Shown: positions 9,539-21,609, counted from the stretch's first letter. The stretch: 64,000 nucleotides of DNA from Dolomedes plantarius (GCA_907164885.2 OU015490.1:99802257-99866256), one strand, 5' to 3'. The notes: generated from the sequence alone by a model not told the origin. Made by a program: numbers and translations.

Positions 9539-9578
<40 letters not shown>
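9539..9578. repeat. (TA)n microsatellite at the Tc1 terminus
   Basis: About 20 TA units starting exactly at the TA target site of the Tc1 end and finishing at CTAGGGG (9579), which resembles the 3' terminus of a Helitron read on the minus strand. Confidence 0.9.
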
Positions 9579-9579
<1 letters not shown>

Positions 9580-10865
9580 TAGGGGCTACGCTCGCTTTTC
9601 GTACGGGACCTTCGGCGCTTTTTCGAAATTTTAAGATAGAGTCTTGAAATGAGGTTTATATGAATAAGAAAGCTTTCAGCTTCCAGATGATGCAAATATT
9701 TTCTTTGTAAGATAAAAACTCGAGGAGTATCGATATTACATCCACATATGGTAAATGTCCGCCTTTTAGAGCGATAATTTTTGCAGCGACCCATTCGTTA
9801 CGATGTTTTTTATAAAATTTAAAATTATTTTGAAGCAAAAAAGAGTATTTTATATTAGAAAAAAACAAAAGCAAAGAGAGTGAAATATCAGCGTGACGAT
9901 GTAAACAAGCAATCACGAGAATTGAATTGTTGTCAGTTTTTCAAAAATAAACTAATAATATAACTGCCAAAAAGTATTAAGGATGTTGCAACAACATTAT
10001 TGAAACTTCAAATTAGAAAAAAACTAAATTTAAGTGCTGGAAATGAGCAAATTATTGCAATTTTAGGACAACTTCCGGTTACGAAGTTCTACTTCCGGTT
10101 TGATTTTGAATCAAACGATACTGAAAGCAAGAAATACTGAATATAATATAAACTAAATATAATGTATTATAACAGGAATATAATATAAACTAAATTTGAT
10201 TTTAGTTTCTTTTAAATTATTTTTGCATCTTTCCTCTGTTAGGGCTAATAGCGAGATACTACATAGGGGTGATTCTCGGGCAATGTAACATCTTCTATTC
10301 ATTTACTGTTGTCACCCTTACGCGAAGGGCTTTTCATCACTGTTGAATTATCAGCTTTAAAATTCAATTAAAAATCGAAATTTTAAGATAGAGACTTGAA
10401 ACGAGGTTTATATGAATAAGAAAGCTTTCAGCTTCCAGATGATGTAAATATTTTCTTTGTAAGATAAAAACTCGAGGAGCATTATATTACATCCACATAG
10501 GGGACGATATTTCTTGAAAATCTGTGTTTCATATTTTGATGAAAATATTAGTCTGTTGTAAAATATTTTTAAACAAATAAGGTCTAGTTTGAAAGAGAAA
10601 TGTCTGTAGTCTTAGATTGTAAAAATAACAAAATTATACGATCATTTTTTGGCGAGTTATCGTAATCTGAAGAGGAAAAAGTCAATATTTTCCTACAAAA
10701 CCTAAAATTTAAAAAAAACTCCGGCAAAGATGAGACATGTCTTACTTTGTTCCCCCCATTTTTCTGCATCCATTGGTATCGCTCTCGACCTCATACCCCC
10801 AGCGGTTTCGGAGGAGATAGCGTGACAAGCTTTTGACAGCGGCGGCATCGTGAGTTACTTTATTT

Positions 10866-10869
<4 letters not shown>
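9579..10869. repeat. AT-rich region with a long direct repeat
   Basis: About 125 bp near 9623-9748 recurs in direct orientation near 10376-10502, about 752 bp apart; both contain GAAAGCTTTCAGCTTCCAG and AAAACTCGAGGAG. The region starts CTAGGGGCTACGCTCGC, like the 3' end of the Helitron-type elements found elsewhere here, but no clear 5' end was found. No coding frame of note. Confidence 0.6.
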
Positions 10870-11129
<260 letters not shown>

Positions 11130-11133
11130 TTAA

Positions 11134-11560
11134 GAAGAAACGGTGACCTAGTGCACGCCTAGAAGAAGAAATTCTGTCGCCAAGCGACACGGAAGAGACG
11201 AGCCCCCACGAATCCGCCATCAATGCGGAGCTCCGAACGTTCTCTCTTCCTCATCCTTGCTACACCTTTGACCTTCACGCGCCCCGCCGTCTGTTGAATG
11301 TCTGGACAGCTCGCAACGATCGGGCCTCGCTTTTCCGGTATGCCCCGAAAAGTAAATCATTGTTGCACAACTTCCCATGTCTGCAGTGAAGAATGGGCTG
11401 GGATACACACACGCACAAGGCCTTGATGAGAATCTAATTTATGCGAAGAGAATTTTTCCGGCCGGAGAACGATCGATACATCTCGCTCGCCGTCATATCG
11501 ATTGGACTACCGAATGTCCTTGGCTGGTTACGGGGCCGATTACGTAATATCTAGGAGGTG
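11134..11560. other. GC-rich, CpG-bearing island of unknown nature
   Basis: About 430 bp clearly richer in G+C and CpG than its surroundings, with no long ORF, no TIR and no second copy in the window. It contains GATCGATACATCTCGCTCG and several other CpG clusters. It could be an old LTR, a promoter or unique host sequence. A purine-rich GGGAGAG tract follows to about 11610. Confidence 0.5.
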
Positions 11561-11639
11561 GGGGGAGAGGGAGATGGAGTAGCGGGAGAGAAAGAGAGAG
11601 GAGGATTTGCACGATATGGAGTGGAGTGGAAAAATTGTG

Positions 11640-13660
11640 TTTTAATCAAGATTTGGGCAGTTTTAATCATCATTTTAGAGTTTTTCTGTTACACTTTGAA
11701 ATGAATTGTTCATTAAATGTATCTCAGAAAATTTTTCTCTATTTTTTTCTGAATGATTTTCACTCAAAAGAATTAGTTTTGAGAGCAAAAGTGGCTTTCT
11801 CGCATCGAAAGGATCAAGAGGAGCCAATGGCATTCAATGGTCACAATTTTTTACTCAAGAATTATGTAGTCATTACTTAGAGAAAATTAAGTTGACCCAT
11901 AGTTTTGTAATAAAAAATATGAATTAGTTTAGCGAGAGAAGGGAGCTTTCTCACATCGAGTGGATCAAGAGGCAGTCAGCTTTTTTGTTATAATTTGAAA
12001 TAAATGTTTCATTAAATGTATCTCAGAAAATTTTCTCTCTTATTTTTTGGAATGATTCTCACTCAAAAGAATTAATTTTGAGAGCATAAGGGGTTTTCTC
12101 GCATCGAAAAGATCAAGAGGAGCCAATGGCATTCAATGGTTGCAATTTTTTTACTCAATTATTATTTAATCATTACTAAGATAAAATGAAGTTGACCATA
12201 GTTTCGCAATAAAAGAAAATGAATTAGTTTTGCGAGAGAAGGGAGCTTTCTCACATCAAATGGATCAAGAGGCAGTCAGCTGTTTTGTTATACTTTGAAA
12301 TTAATTGTTCATTAAATGTATCTCAGAAAATTTTCTCTCTCTTTTATTGAATGATTTTCACTCAAAAGTGGCTTTCTCCATCGAAAGGATCAAGAGCAGC
12401 CAATGGCATTCAATGGTTAAATTTTTTTACTCAAGAATTATTTAATCATTACCAAGAGAAAATTTAGTTGATCCATAGTTTCATAATAAAAAAAATGAAT
12501 TTATTTTGAGAGGGAAGGGAGCTTTCTCACATCTAAAGGATCAAGAGGAGCCAACGACATTCAGGGGCTACAATTTTTTTTTTACTCAAAAATCATTCAG
12601 TCATTACTTAGAGAAAATTTAGTTGACTCATAGTTCTGTAATAAAAATATAAATTATTTTTGAGAGGGAAGGGACCTTTCTCACATTCAAAGGATCAAGA
12701 GAACCGTATGGCAGTCAATGGCTACAATTTTTCACTCAAGAAGTTGGTTAATAATTAGTGAAAATTAAGTTGACCCATAGTTTTGAAATAAATTAATTAG
12801 TTTTGAGAGGGAAGGGAGCTTTCTCACATCGAAAGAATCAAGAGGACCCTATGGCAGTCAATGGCAACAATTTTTCACTTAAGAATTTAGTTAATAATGC
12901 GTAAAAATCAAGTTGACACATAATTTTGCAATCAAAAATATGATTAAGTTTTGAGAGGGGAGCTTTCTAACATCGAAAGGATCAAGAGGACCCTATGGCA
13001 GTTAATGGAAACAATTTGTCACTTAAGAATTTAGTTAATAATGCGTAAAAATCAAGTTGACATATAATTTTGTAATCAAAAATATGAATAAGTTTTGAGA
13101 AGGGAGCTTTCTAACATCGAAAGGATCAAGAGGACCCTATGGCAGTCAATGGCAACAATTTTTCACTTAAGAATTTAATTAATAATGCTTAAAAATCAAG
13201 TTGACACATAATTTTGTAATCAAAAATATGATTAAATTTTGAGAGGGGAGCTTTCTAACATCGAAAGGATCAAGGGGACCCTATGGCAGTCAATGGCAAC
13301 AATTTTTCACTTAAGAATTTAGTTAATAATGAATGAAAATCAAGTTGACACATAATTTTGTAATTAAAAATATAAATAAGTTTTGATAGGGAAAGGAGCT
13401 TTCTAACATCCAAAGGATCAGGAGGAGCCAAAGGCAGTCGATGGTTACAATTTCTAACACAAGAATTTAGTTAATAATGAGTGAAAATTAAGTTGACACA
13501 TAGTCTTGAAATAAAAAAAAGTAATTAATTTTGAAGAGAAAGAGGGCTTTCACTTATCGGAAGGATCAAAAGGACGCTATGGCACAAAAATGGTCATTTT
13601 TTTTCTCAAGAATTATTTAATCATTCACAAGCTGACCCATAGTTTTGTAATAAAAGTAGA
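11640..13660. repeat. Tandem array, about 144 bp unit (dimeric near its left end)
   Basis: The phrase GAGCTTTCT.ACATCGAAAGGATCAAGAGGA recurs along 2 kb. Clean starts near 12529, 12673, 12818, 12961, 13105, 13249 and 13397 give a period of 143-148 bp. In the left part alternate units differ: one type contains TCATTAAATGTATCTCAGAA and the repeat distance becomes about 300 bp (11941 to 12241), a dimeric higher-order unit. Small ORFs here are by-products. Confidence 0.9.
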
Positions 13661-14369
13661 AGGGATTTTACCCTCTCGGGGTATTCTTAATTCTTAGACG
13701 TTCTGTTGCAAATGTCAACTCTCCCATTACTGTAGCAATAGTGCGGTTTTCCAAGACTAAATTTTTTCCTCATTATTTTAAATGCTAAGTCATTTGTCAC
13801 TTGTGGGGTGAATTGAAAAGTTTTCCTTCAATTACATTTACTGAGAGCTTTTTAGGAGACCGAATAGTTATTATTATTTTTTTCGTTATTCTAAACCATT
13901 TGTTTTTAAAAAATCTTACTAATTTTTTCGTATCATAGAATTTTGAATTAAGCGTAACAGGTCTCTTTCGTTAAAATGAATACAGAACTAACTGACGCTT
14001 TTTTGAGTGAAGAGTGCGACTGATTTCTTTTTTTTTTAGAATAAATATCTCTCTGAATTTTTACGTGACCAGACGGTTTTCTCTTTCCTATTACTGTCTT
14101 TTATTTAAAAGTAAAACTTTTATCTGACTTCCGGGTAGCCTAAAACTGTTTTTATCCTTTTTTTAATCTAGATTTTATTTTTAATCATTCAGACGTCACT
14201 CGATTTTCGAAACTCATTTCCGAAGAAACTTTGATTTTATTTGCTTTTAAGTAGTACTCTACCATTTTTTTTATTTATCGAGTGAGTGTAAAGTTACCTT
14301 TTAGTTATAACCAAGAGCAAAATAAATTTTAGATTTTTTTCCTTTTTTATTTTACAGCTATTTAAAACT
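13661..14369. other. No gene seen
   Basis: T-rich non-coding DNA between two tandem arrays. Short phrases such as CCATTACTG recur, possibly very diverged repeat units, but I cannot align them. Confidence 0.35.
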
Positions 14370-15300
14370 TCCCCTTCTACCATTACAGGATAAATTGCTT
14401 CCGTTTCTGAGTAATAAATAGTTACTTTCAGGTCAAAAATAGAAATAATTTCAATTCGTTTAATAAATAGCGGGACTGTTATTTATTACATACTTTACAA
14501 AGAATGGTACTAAAAAGAAGATATTTAAACTCATCATCGGGTAGTACTTTCGCTTCTGAGTTATAAATAATCACTTCAGGCCAAAAATCGAAATAATTTC
14601 TAATTGTTTAATAAATTATTGGACTTTTACACATTATATGCATTATGAGGAGTGGTTTTCAAAAGAGGATATTTATACGCATCGTCGGATAGTTCATCCG
14701 TTTCTGAGTAATAAGTTATTACTTTTAGGGCAAAAATAGAAATTGTTTCTGTTTGTCTAATAAATTATGTGACTGTTATTCATTATATACTTTATGAGGA
14801 ATGTTATTCATAAGAGGATATTTGCACGCATCGTCGGATAGTTCATCCGTTTCTGAGTAATAAATTGTTACTTTTAGGGCAAAAAATAGAAATTGTTTTT
14901 GTTTGTCTAATAAATTATGTGACTGTTATTCATTACATACTTTTAGGGGAATGTTATTCAAAAGAGGATATTTACACGCATCGTCAGATAGTTCCTCTGT
15001 TTCTGAGTAATAAATTGTTACATTTAGGGCAAAAAAAAAGAAATTGTTTTTGTTTCTCTAATAAATTATGTGACTGTTATTCATTATATACTTTATGAGG
15101 AATGGTATTCAAAAGAGGATATTTACACGCATCGTCGGATAGTTCAGCCATTTCTGAGTAATAAATTGTTACTTTCAGGGCAAAAAATAGAAATTATTTC
15201 TGTTTGTTTAATAAATTGTGTGACTGTTTTTCATTATATACTTTATGAGGAATGGTAATCAAATGAGGATGTTTCCACGCATGGTTGGATAGATCTCTTT
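14370..15300. repeat. Tandem array, about 150 bp unit, about six copies
   Basis: Units carry GCATCGTCGGATAGTTCATC, then TTTCTGAGTAATAAATTGTT and ATTATGTGACTGTTATTCATT. Copies start near 14535, 14681, 14830, 14980 and 15131, with an edge copy near 15285. The overlapping frames of 62-77 residues (14865-15258) are translations of the repeat, not genes. Confidence 0.92.
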
Positions 15301-16350
15301 GTAGAATACCAGTCTTAGGGTTTATATTCAGGTCAAATCACGGTCCTGGCAAGCAGTCGTTGATTTCAAAAAGAAAGGGTAGTATGTGAGGAATGTATTT
15401 GAAAAAATGAACGTTCCTTTCATAGCCTGGATAGTTCAATTTTTAGAATATCGTTCTTGGACATAGGAGTTCAAATCCATGTTTTGGGAAAGCTTCGTTA
15501 AACTCCATTGTAACATTTTCCACTTTTTTAGAGTAAGCTGTTCGAAAACTCTCCCCCTCTTTTATGAAATAAAATATTTTCTTTTAAATATCGTGTCTAA
15601 AAGTCTTTTAAGCTTCTTAAATGGATGGTAAGAGTATTTTATTACGATTTAAACCATAACTTTTTCTATAAAATCGACAAATTGATACTTAACAGATAAT
15701 TTTCTCGTTTTACTCTTTTTAAGGGGAAGTTGCATGAAATTTATCTCTTTTTTCTTATAAATAAAAATTATTCTCGTGAATGTCCTATGAAAAAAATATT
15801 TCTACGGAGGTGACAAACAAATTTTATGATAATTAAAGTTTAGTTAAAACTAAAACTTTATCAGGAAAATCGAAAAACGTCGATATTTCCTAAAGAAGAT
15901 GCCTCTAACAAATATAGAGGCCGTAAAGAAGGGTTTTTTTCTGTAACTAAATATTTTTATGGTGTATGTTGCTTTTTCCAGGACCATATGATCATAAAGA
16001 TTAGGCTTCAGCTGGAAATACAGAATTTATGTTCTTACTTTGCAAATGGCGAAGTGTAGGCAAGCTACTCTGAATTGAACAGTGTATTCGTGCGAGGCTA
16101 TTTTTATCCCATGTGCTGAATTTATCGATTGATTTTCGTCTCGATCGTGCTGCGGGAAAAGACATCGGGAGACATTTCTTCTTTTTTTTTTCGTGTTATT
16201 TTATCGGCGCAATACTTTGTTTTAAGACAGTCGCAGAAAGTTCGTGCTTGAGTAGACGATGGAAATAAAAATGTCTGCCAATATATTCTCTATTATCACG
16301 GCATCCCAGTTTTAATTTATAACTTTTATGAATTGTACAGCTGGAAAGTT
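15301..16350. other. No gene; possible decayed tRNA-like segments
   Basis: AT-rich non-coding DNA. Near 15290-15350 and 15425-15490 the pattern GATAGTTCAATTTTTAGAAT ... GGAGTTCAAATCCATG resembles an internal pol III promoter (A and B boxes) of a tRNA-derived SINE head, very degraded. Nothing else recognised. Confidence 0.35.
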
Positions 16351-17810
16351 TTAGGGTTTTTAAAATGTTTAATATGTTTAAGATGACTTAACAATCCGGA
16401 AGTTTGGAAATAAAATATCGCGAAAGTCTAAGAACCAGATATGTTTAAGAATTGAAGAAAAATAATTATAACATATAATTTTTTAACTGAGCATACCGCT
16501 GAAGACATACGTCTTCTAAGAGAACTCTACAGAAGGCATCCCAAAATGAAGCTAATCTTTTTTTATCATACCTGCAATGATAAAATGATCCTTTCTTCAT
16601 AAAACGACAGTTTTTATAGAGGAAATTTCATTCCTCTAAATAGTTAGTTAATTAGAAATATAATTTTATAACACGTTCTGAGCATACCGCTGAAGAACGA
16701 CATACGTCTTATAAGAGAACTCTACAGAAGGCATCCCACAATGAAGCTAATCTGTTTTTTTAATCATATCTGCAATGATAAAATGATCCTCTCTTCATAA
16801 AACGACAATTTTTATAGAAGAAATTTCATTCATCTAAATAGTCAGGAAAGGACTTTAATTGGTACTGAAAGTATCCAAAAATTAAAACAAAAAGTACAAA
16901 ATAAATAATTATTTAAAATTTTTAATATGTTTAAGATCACTTAACAATCCGGAAGTTGGGAAATAAATTATCGCGAAAGTCTAAGAACCAGATATGTTTA
17001 AGAATTGTAGAAAAAAAATTATAAAATATAATTTTTAAACTGAGCATATCGCTGAAGACTGACATACGTCTTCTAAGAGAACGCTACAGAAGGCATCCCA
17101 TAATGAAGCTAATCTTTTTTTTAATCATACCTGCAATAATAAAATGACCCTCTCTTCATAAAACGACAGTTTTTATAGAGGAAACTTCATACTTCTAAAT
17201 AGTTAGTAAATTAGTAATTTTATAAAACGTTCTGAGCATACCGCTGAAGAACGACATACGTCTTGTAAGAGAACTCTACAGAAGGCATCCCATAATGAAG
17301 CTAATCTGTTTTTTTAATCATATCTGCAATGATAAAATGATCCTCTTTTCATAAAACGACAATTTTTATAGAAGAAATTTCATTCATCTAAATAATCAGG
17401 AAAGGACTTTAATTGGTACTGAAAGTATCCAAAAATTAAAAACAAAAAGGACAAAATAAATAATTATTTAAAATTTTTAATATGTTTAAGATCACTTAAC
17501 AATCCGGAAGTTGGGAAATAAATTATCGCGAAAGTCTAAGAACCAGATATGTTTAAGAATTGAAGAAAAAAAATTATAAAATATAATTTTTAAACTGAGC
17601 ATATCGCTGAAGAATGACATACGTCTTCTAAGAGAACGCTACAGAAGGCATCCCATAATGAAGCTAATCTTTTTTTTTATCATACGTGCAATAATAAAAT
17701 GATCATCTCTTCATAAAACGACAGTTTTTAATAGAGGAAATTTCATTCATCTAAATAGTTAGTATATTAGAAATATAATTTTATAACACGTTCTGAGCAT
17801 ACCAATGAAG
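16351..17810. repeat. Tandem array with 555 bp higher-order unit
   Basis: A subunit of about 190 bp beginning TGAGCATACCGCTGAAGA occurs at about 16489, 16680, 17040, 17233, 17597 and 17795. The spacing alternates about 190 and 361 bp because every second subunit is followed by about 170 bp containing AACAATCCGGAAGTTGGG. The higher-order period is therefore 551-557 bp, present about 2.6 times. A/T-rich, no coding. Confidence 0.9.
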
Positions 17811-18400
17811 TATGACGTATGTCATACTTAACTAACTTGTCTTACCAAGAACTAACTTGCGAACGTATAATAAAGTTAGAACAATTAGTACGAAATAAAT
17901 AATTATTTATTTATTAAAGAACTAACTAGCGAAAGTATCATAAAGTTAAACCAAAAAGCACAACATAAATATTTATTTATTTTTAAAGAACTAACGTGGG
18001 CCATACTGAACTGCACAGAAAATTATTTTATGACGTTTGCTAATGACTAACATGTGAAACTAGACTAGCATGTAAAACTCAGAAAGCATCATCTAATAAC
18101 CCTCTCAGAAGTTAAATATGGTTCACGTTAGTTCTTTAACAAATAAATATTTATCTATCTTTTTCTAGACAATAAACTACTAATTAAATAATTAATCCTA
18201 TACTAACTATTTAGATGAATGAAATTTCCTCTCTTAAATTATTATTTTATGAGGACATGTTTAATTTATCAATGCAGATATGTTTAAAAAAAGATTAGCT
18301 GCATTAAGTGATGCCTTCTCCGGAGTATCTCTTATAAGACTAGAAGACATATGCCATAGTGGTATGCTAAAAACGTGTTAACAAACTCAAGAAGGGCATC
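17811..18400. repeat. Imperfect inverted repeat made of the same satellite units
   Basis: The right part (about 18120-18380) reads as the reverse complement of units seen to the left: CTAACTATTTAGATGAATGAA at 18203 and the reversed TTCTTCAGCGG-type segment near 18330. A 69 bp unit around AAAGAACTAAC repeats at about 17850-17990, and its complement lies near 18120-18155, so the array folds back around about 18060. Confidence 0.65.
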
Positions 18401-18650
18401 ATTCTTCTGCAAGCGTCACGGTTTATAATTACGAATTGAAAAAGTTTTTCAGAAATAAATATTTTGTTTAAGAATGGAATACTTCTTACAGAACTGATAT
18501 AAACGTTGTATAAGGTGTCCAAACTATCACCAGTACCATTAAAATCATGCGGACAGAAGGAAAGTTGTTTTCAAGTAGTACCGAGGTGTAACGTATTTCT
18601 TCCAAGTGCTTTGGAAGAAACACTTTATAAAGCACCACAGAAGGCATCCG

Positions 18651-19059
18651 TTAAGTCTGCTGTGCACTAACCCTATTGGCTTCGCTCATCTCAATGTTAA
18701 CCTATGGAGAAATTTTGTCCAAGTATTGCCGACTTGGATTTAAGGACTTTTAAGAAAAAATTTTTACTCCGTAATAGAGAAAAAATTTTACACCTTGGAG
18801 CAATTTTTTTAATGCAAATAATATTTTTAATTTATTTGGTGAAAAAATTGGGTATAGTGTGTTTTAAACACTCATAAATTCCTTTGGTGGACGAAATTTA
18901 TAAAATGAATCCTGTTACAACATGCAGAAAAGTTCAGGCTATCTGACAATATCATTTTTATTGGATTATCAGCATTTATGTAGTTGTAAATAGTAGACAC
19001 ATTTTCTCCATAGGTTAACATTGAAGGGAGCGAATCCAATAGGGTTAGTACAGCCTTAA
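18651..19059. mobile_element. TTAA-MITE, complete copy inside a satellite unit
   Basis: A 401 bp element between two TTAA sites (18651-18654 and 19056-19059). Terminal inverted repeats of about 60 bp begin TCTGCTGTGCACTAACCC on the left and GGCTGTACTAACCC on the reversed right end, where a few bases are missing. The flanks join to CAGAAGGCATCCG-TTAA-TGCTGCTAATCC, the normal sequence of the 190 bp satellite unit, so TTAA is the true target duplication. TTAA use suggests mobilisation by a piggyBac-like transposase. No ORF. Confidence 0.88.
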
Positions 19060-19461
19060 TGCTGCTAATCCTTTTTTAAACATGATTGAATTGATAAAAT
19101 AAACCTATCCTCATAAAATGATAATTTAAGAGAGAAAGTTTCAACCCTCTAAATAGTTAGTAAATGACTTATTATTTAATCGGTAGAGATAATATCACAA
19201 AGTTAAATGTGTAGTACAAAATACTTTGAAGAAAAAGATAAGAAAAGCACCAACAAGTACCAACTTGCTAAAACTTGCTACAACAATGCAAAAAAAAAAA
19301 AAAACTTTTTTTAAAATTACAAAATATTTTGGATCTGCAAATTTTTAAAATTTTTTCTGTACCTTCCAATAAAAAGGTATCGAAACACTTTTGAAAAGTT
19401 TTGTTTGGGACATATACCAATTTTTCAAACATTTTGGAAATATTGCTTAGGATAGTAGCAA
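19060..19461. other. Satellite remainder then AT-rich DNA
   Basis: To about 19185 this is the right half of the satellite unit interrupted by the MITE. The rest is AT-rich, with a poly-A run near 19287, and nothing recognised. Confidence 0.5.
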
Positions 19462-20604
19462 CAATAATTACAAGATAAAAAGAACTTTTTATATATCATG
19501 TTTTTAAATTTTCTGTTGAATCATATAAACTTGACAATTCTATGTATTAATAAATACTTTTTAAAAATTTTTTTGATGAATTATCCCATAAACTTGAAAG
19601 AAAATGAAGTTAATTGGAAGTTAACTTGTATTTAACTTTTCGTTCCCATTCCGGCCAATAGATGGCTGCACAAGTCTACAAAACAAAATTAACTGAAAAT
19701 AACTGAAAATTTATTTAACTAGCCGCTGCGCGACCAGCATGGTCGCTTTTAGATTTATATTTTCTTTTGCAAAACAACTCAATTGAAAGTAACATATGTA
19801 AGGAATGTTACCATTACCTGTCATAATAAATATACGTTGTTAAGGGGTAGTGAAAACTCAGACAAAAAATTTATAATCATTGATAAATTCACTATAAGGC
19901 TGATTCTAAAACATCATGATTAAAAAATGTGAATTTCCATTACTTCAGAACAGAGTTAAAGATAAGTCTGACAAACCCAACACCAATGATTTTAAAAATT
20001 ATATCTCTCACTGTATGTACTATTTTTCAAAACTAAGATATCTACACTTTATCATTACATCAAATAAGAAATTGTTGGGGAAAATTTTCACTTATAAAAT
20101 GGAGTGAAAATTCAGCAAATACTAAAATATAGTATAGATTACATTTCTCTCTGTATGTATTATTGTTCGCAATTCAGATATCTCCACTTAATCATATTAA
20201 ATGAATAAATTAAAATTATTTCGTGTATAAATTAAAACTATTCATGAGTAAAATACAGCAATTAAATTGTACCAAATTACGTGCTATCGTCGAGCCACAC
20301 GCGGACAGCCGCTAATGTTTACATCCGGTAGTTGCAGCCGTTGCCATTCGGATTGTAGAAATATCGTCGATTTTTGTGCCGCATACCTACGCGTTTTATA
20401 TATATAGATTCTGCTTAAAGATGGCTAAAAGTATTAAAATAATGCATAGTCATCGTGTTCTGAGCTATTCTAAAAATTTCAAATGTCTAGCTAGTCGAGA
20501 AGTTAGTTAAAAATCGATTGCAAGATTTGTACTTGAGAAACACACACACAAACAAGCACACAAACAAGATAGCAAGTTAATAAAAACATGGTAAAAATAC
20601 AAAA
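19462..20604. repeat. Dispersed repeat R1, copy 1, split by a Helitron-like insertion
   Basis: Two halves (19462-19718 and 20409-20604) match contiguous copies at 21610-22056 and 57075-57535. Diagnostic phrases are TTAATTGGAAGTTAACTTG, TTTTCGTTCCC.TTCCGGCC and GTCATCGTGTTCTGAG. Inner ends carry ACCATGTTTT in inverted orientation, so R1 could be a DNA-element relic. Non-coding. Confidence 0.85.
19719..20408 (-). mobile_element. Non-autonomous Helitron-like element H1
   Basis: On the minus strand the 690 bp element starts TCTATATATATAAAACGCG and ends GCAGCGGCTAG, matching the 5' TC and 3' CTRR rule, and sits between host A and T without target duplication. Eleven bases before the end is a perfect hairpin, GCGACCA-TGC-TGGTCGC. 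The uninterrupted R1 copy near 57345 shows the empty site (TTTAATTCCGCTTAAAG). No Rep/helicase ORF, so it would depend on a partner. Confidence 0.82.
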
Positions 20605-21609
20605 CCTTTTAAATTTGTTTTGTTCTTTCTATTTTTGAAAAGTACAAAACTCTCTAAAAATACCAACTTTGCAGACATTTCGTAAAAGCGCTTTTGAAAA
20701 CACCAATGGAAGTTAAAAATATATATATATTTGATTCTACCTTTACTTGGAAATCACAATTTTGAAAAAACCAAGTCTTCAAAGTGTTCCAGTATCTTGC
20801 AAGGAAAAAGAAATTGGAATCTTGTTTTCTTAGGATGATACCGTAAATAGTTTTAAAGCTATTTTATAAGGCAAAGAGATTTATGATTTCAGTTAAAAAA
20901 AAAAGCGAAATCGGGATAGACGTAAAGTAAAGGAAGGATATAATTAAATTTCAGCACAAAAGAGGCTATATTCTATCATTTTCTATCTTTTGTACGCCTT
21001 AAACAATTTTTCTGACTCTATTACAAATCACAAAATTCAAGCATGTGAAAAACATTTTTCGTGACTTACCCAAAAAGTTTTTGCAAAAGCATAACTAACT
21101 CAAACAACATCAATATATTTTAATAATATACAAAACCACCCGTACTCAATGGGCCATTCGCTGATCATATTGTTTTGAAAACTTCAGTGACCCGATATGA
21201 TGAAAGAAATCCAATATTTGCTCAATCTTTCATCATATCTTCCGTCTAACTTTGCACCAAACTAAAAGTTTAGGAATTTTTAGTGAATTTCATAATTTTT
21301 GCAATCGAGGGTCCCTGAAAGATACTTCAATTTGATTTTATTTATATTTCTTCAAGATTTCAATTCTGTCATTCTCCAAGAAGTCTGCTCAACGAAAAGT
21401 TCTTTGATGTCAATTTGCTTTCTCTCGAAGTCCTTGTACATTTTAACTTCCCTTTTCTGCGGCTTAGAGCCACATAGATCCATAATACCCCATTAAAAAT
21501 GGCTCTGTCACGATTCCTTTTACTTCAGAAGACAGATAGAATACACTATGAATGCAATAATATCGTGATAATAACACTGTGAACTTTTTTGACCATTTTT
21601 TGGCTTCAG
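20605..21609. other. No gene seen
   Basis: AT-rich non-coding DNA. The only ORFs are short and lack any recognisable domain. Confidence 0.4.

Larger units (their letters stand above)
3104..9539 (+). pseudogene. Tc1-type transposase remnant, split by later insertions
   Basis: Two separated pieces of one plus-strand Tc1 transposase C-terminus. The left piece (3104-3271) encodes DNGVNQMDWPAQIPDLNP then IENLWDEL, the region around the second catalytic aspartate motif of Tc1 proteins. The right piece (about 9370-9478) encodes EWKKILLAVIQGLVESMP through to the stop. Removing the intervening insertion rejoins LLQ to EWKKI in frame. After the stop, GTGTCCAAATACTTATTGG and a terminal TAGTGTA near 9539 look like the 3' inverted repeat, abutting a (TA)n run. 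The N-terminal half and left terminus are missing, so the copy is dead. Confidence 0.8.

Noticed and set aside
14865..15258. Two overlapping ORFs with similar proteins, resembling a duplicated gene
   Set aside because: They are the 150 bp tandem repeat read in one frame; similarity comes from the repeat.
11640..18400. CRISPR-like regular repeats
   Set aside because: Units are 144-555 bp and directly adjoining, without spacers; the context is eukaryotic.
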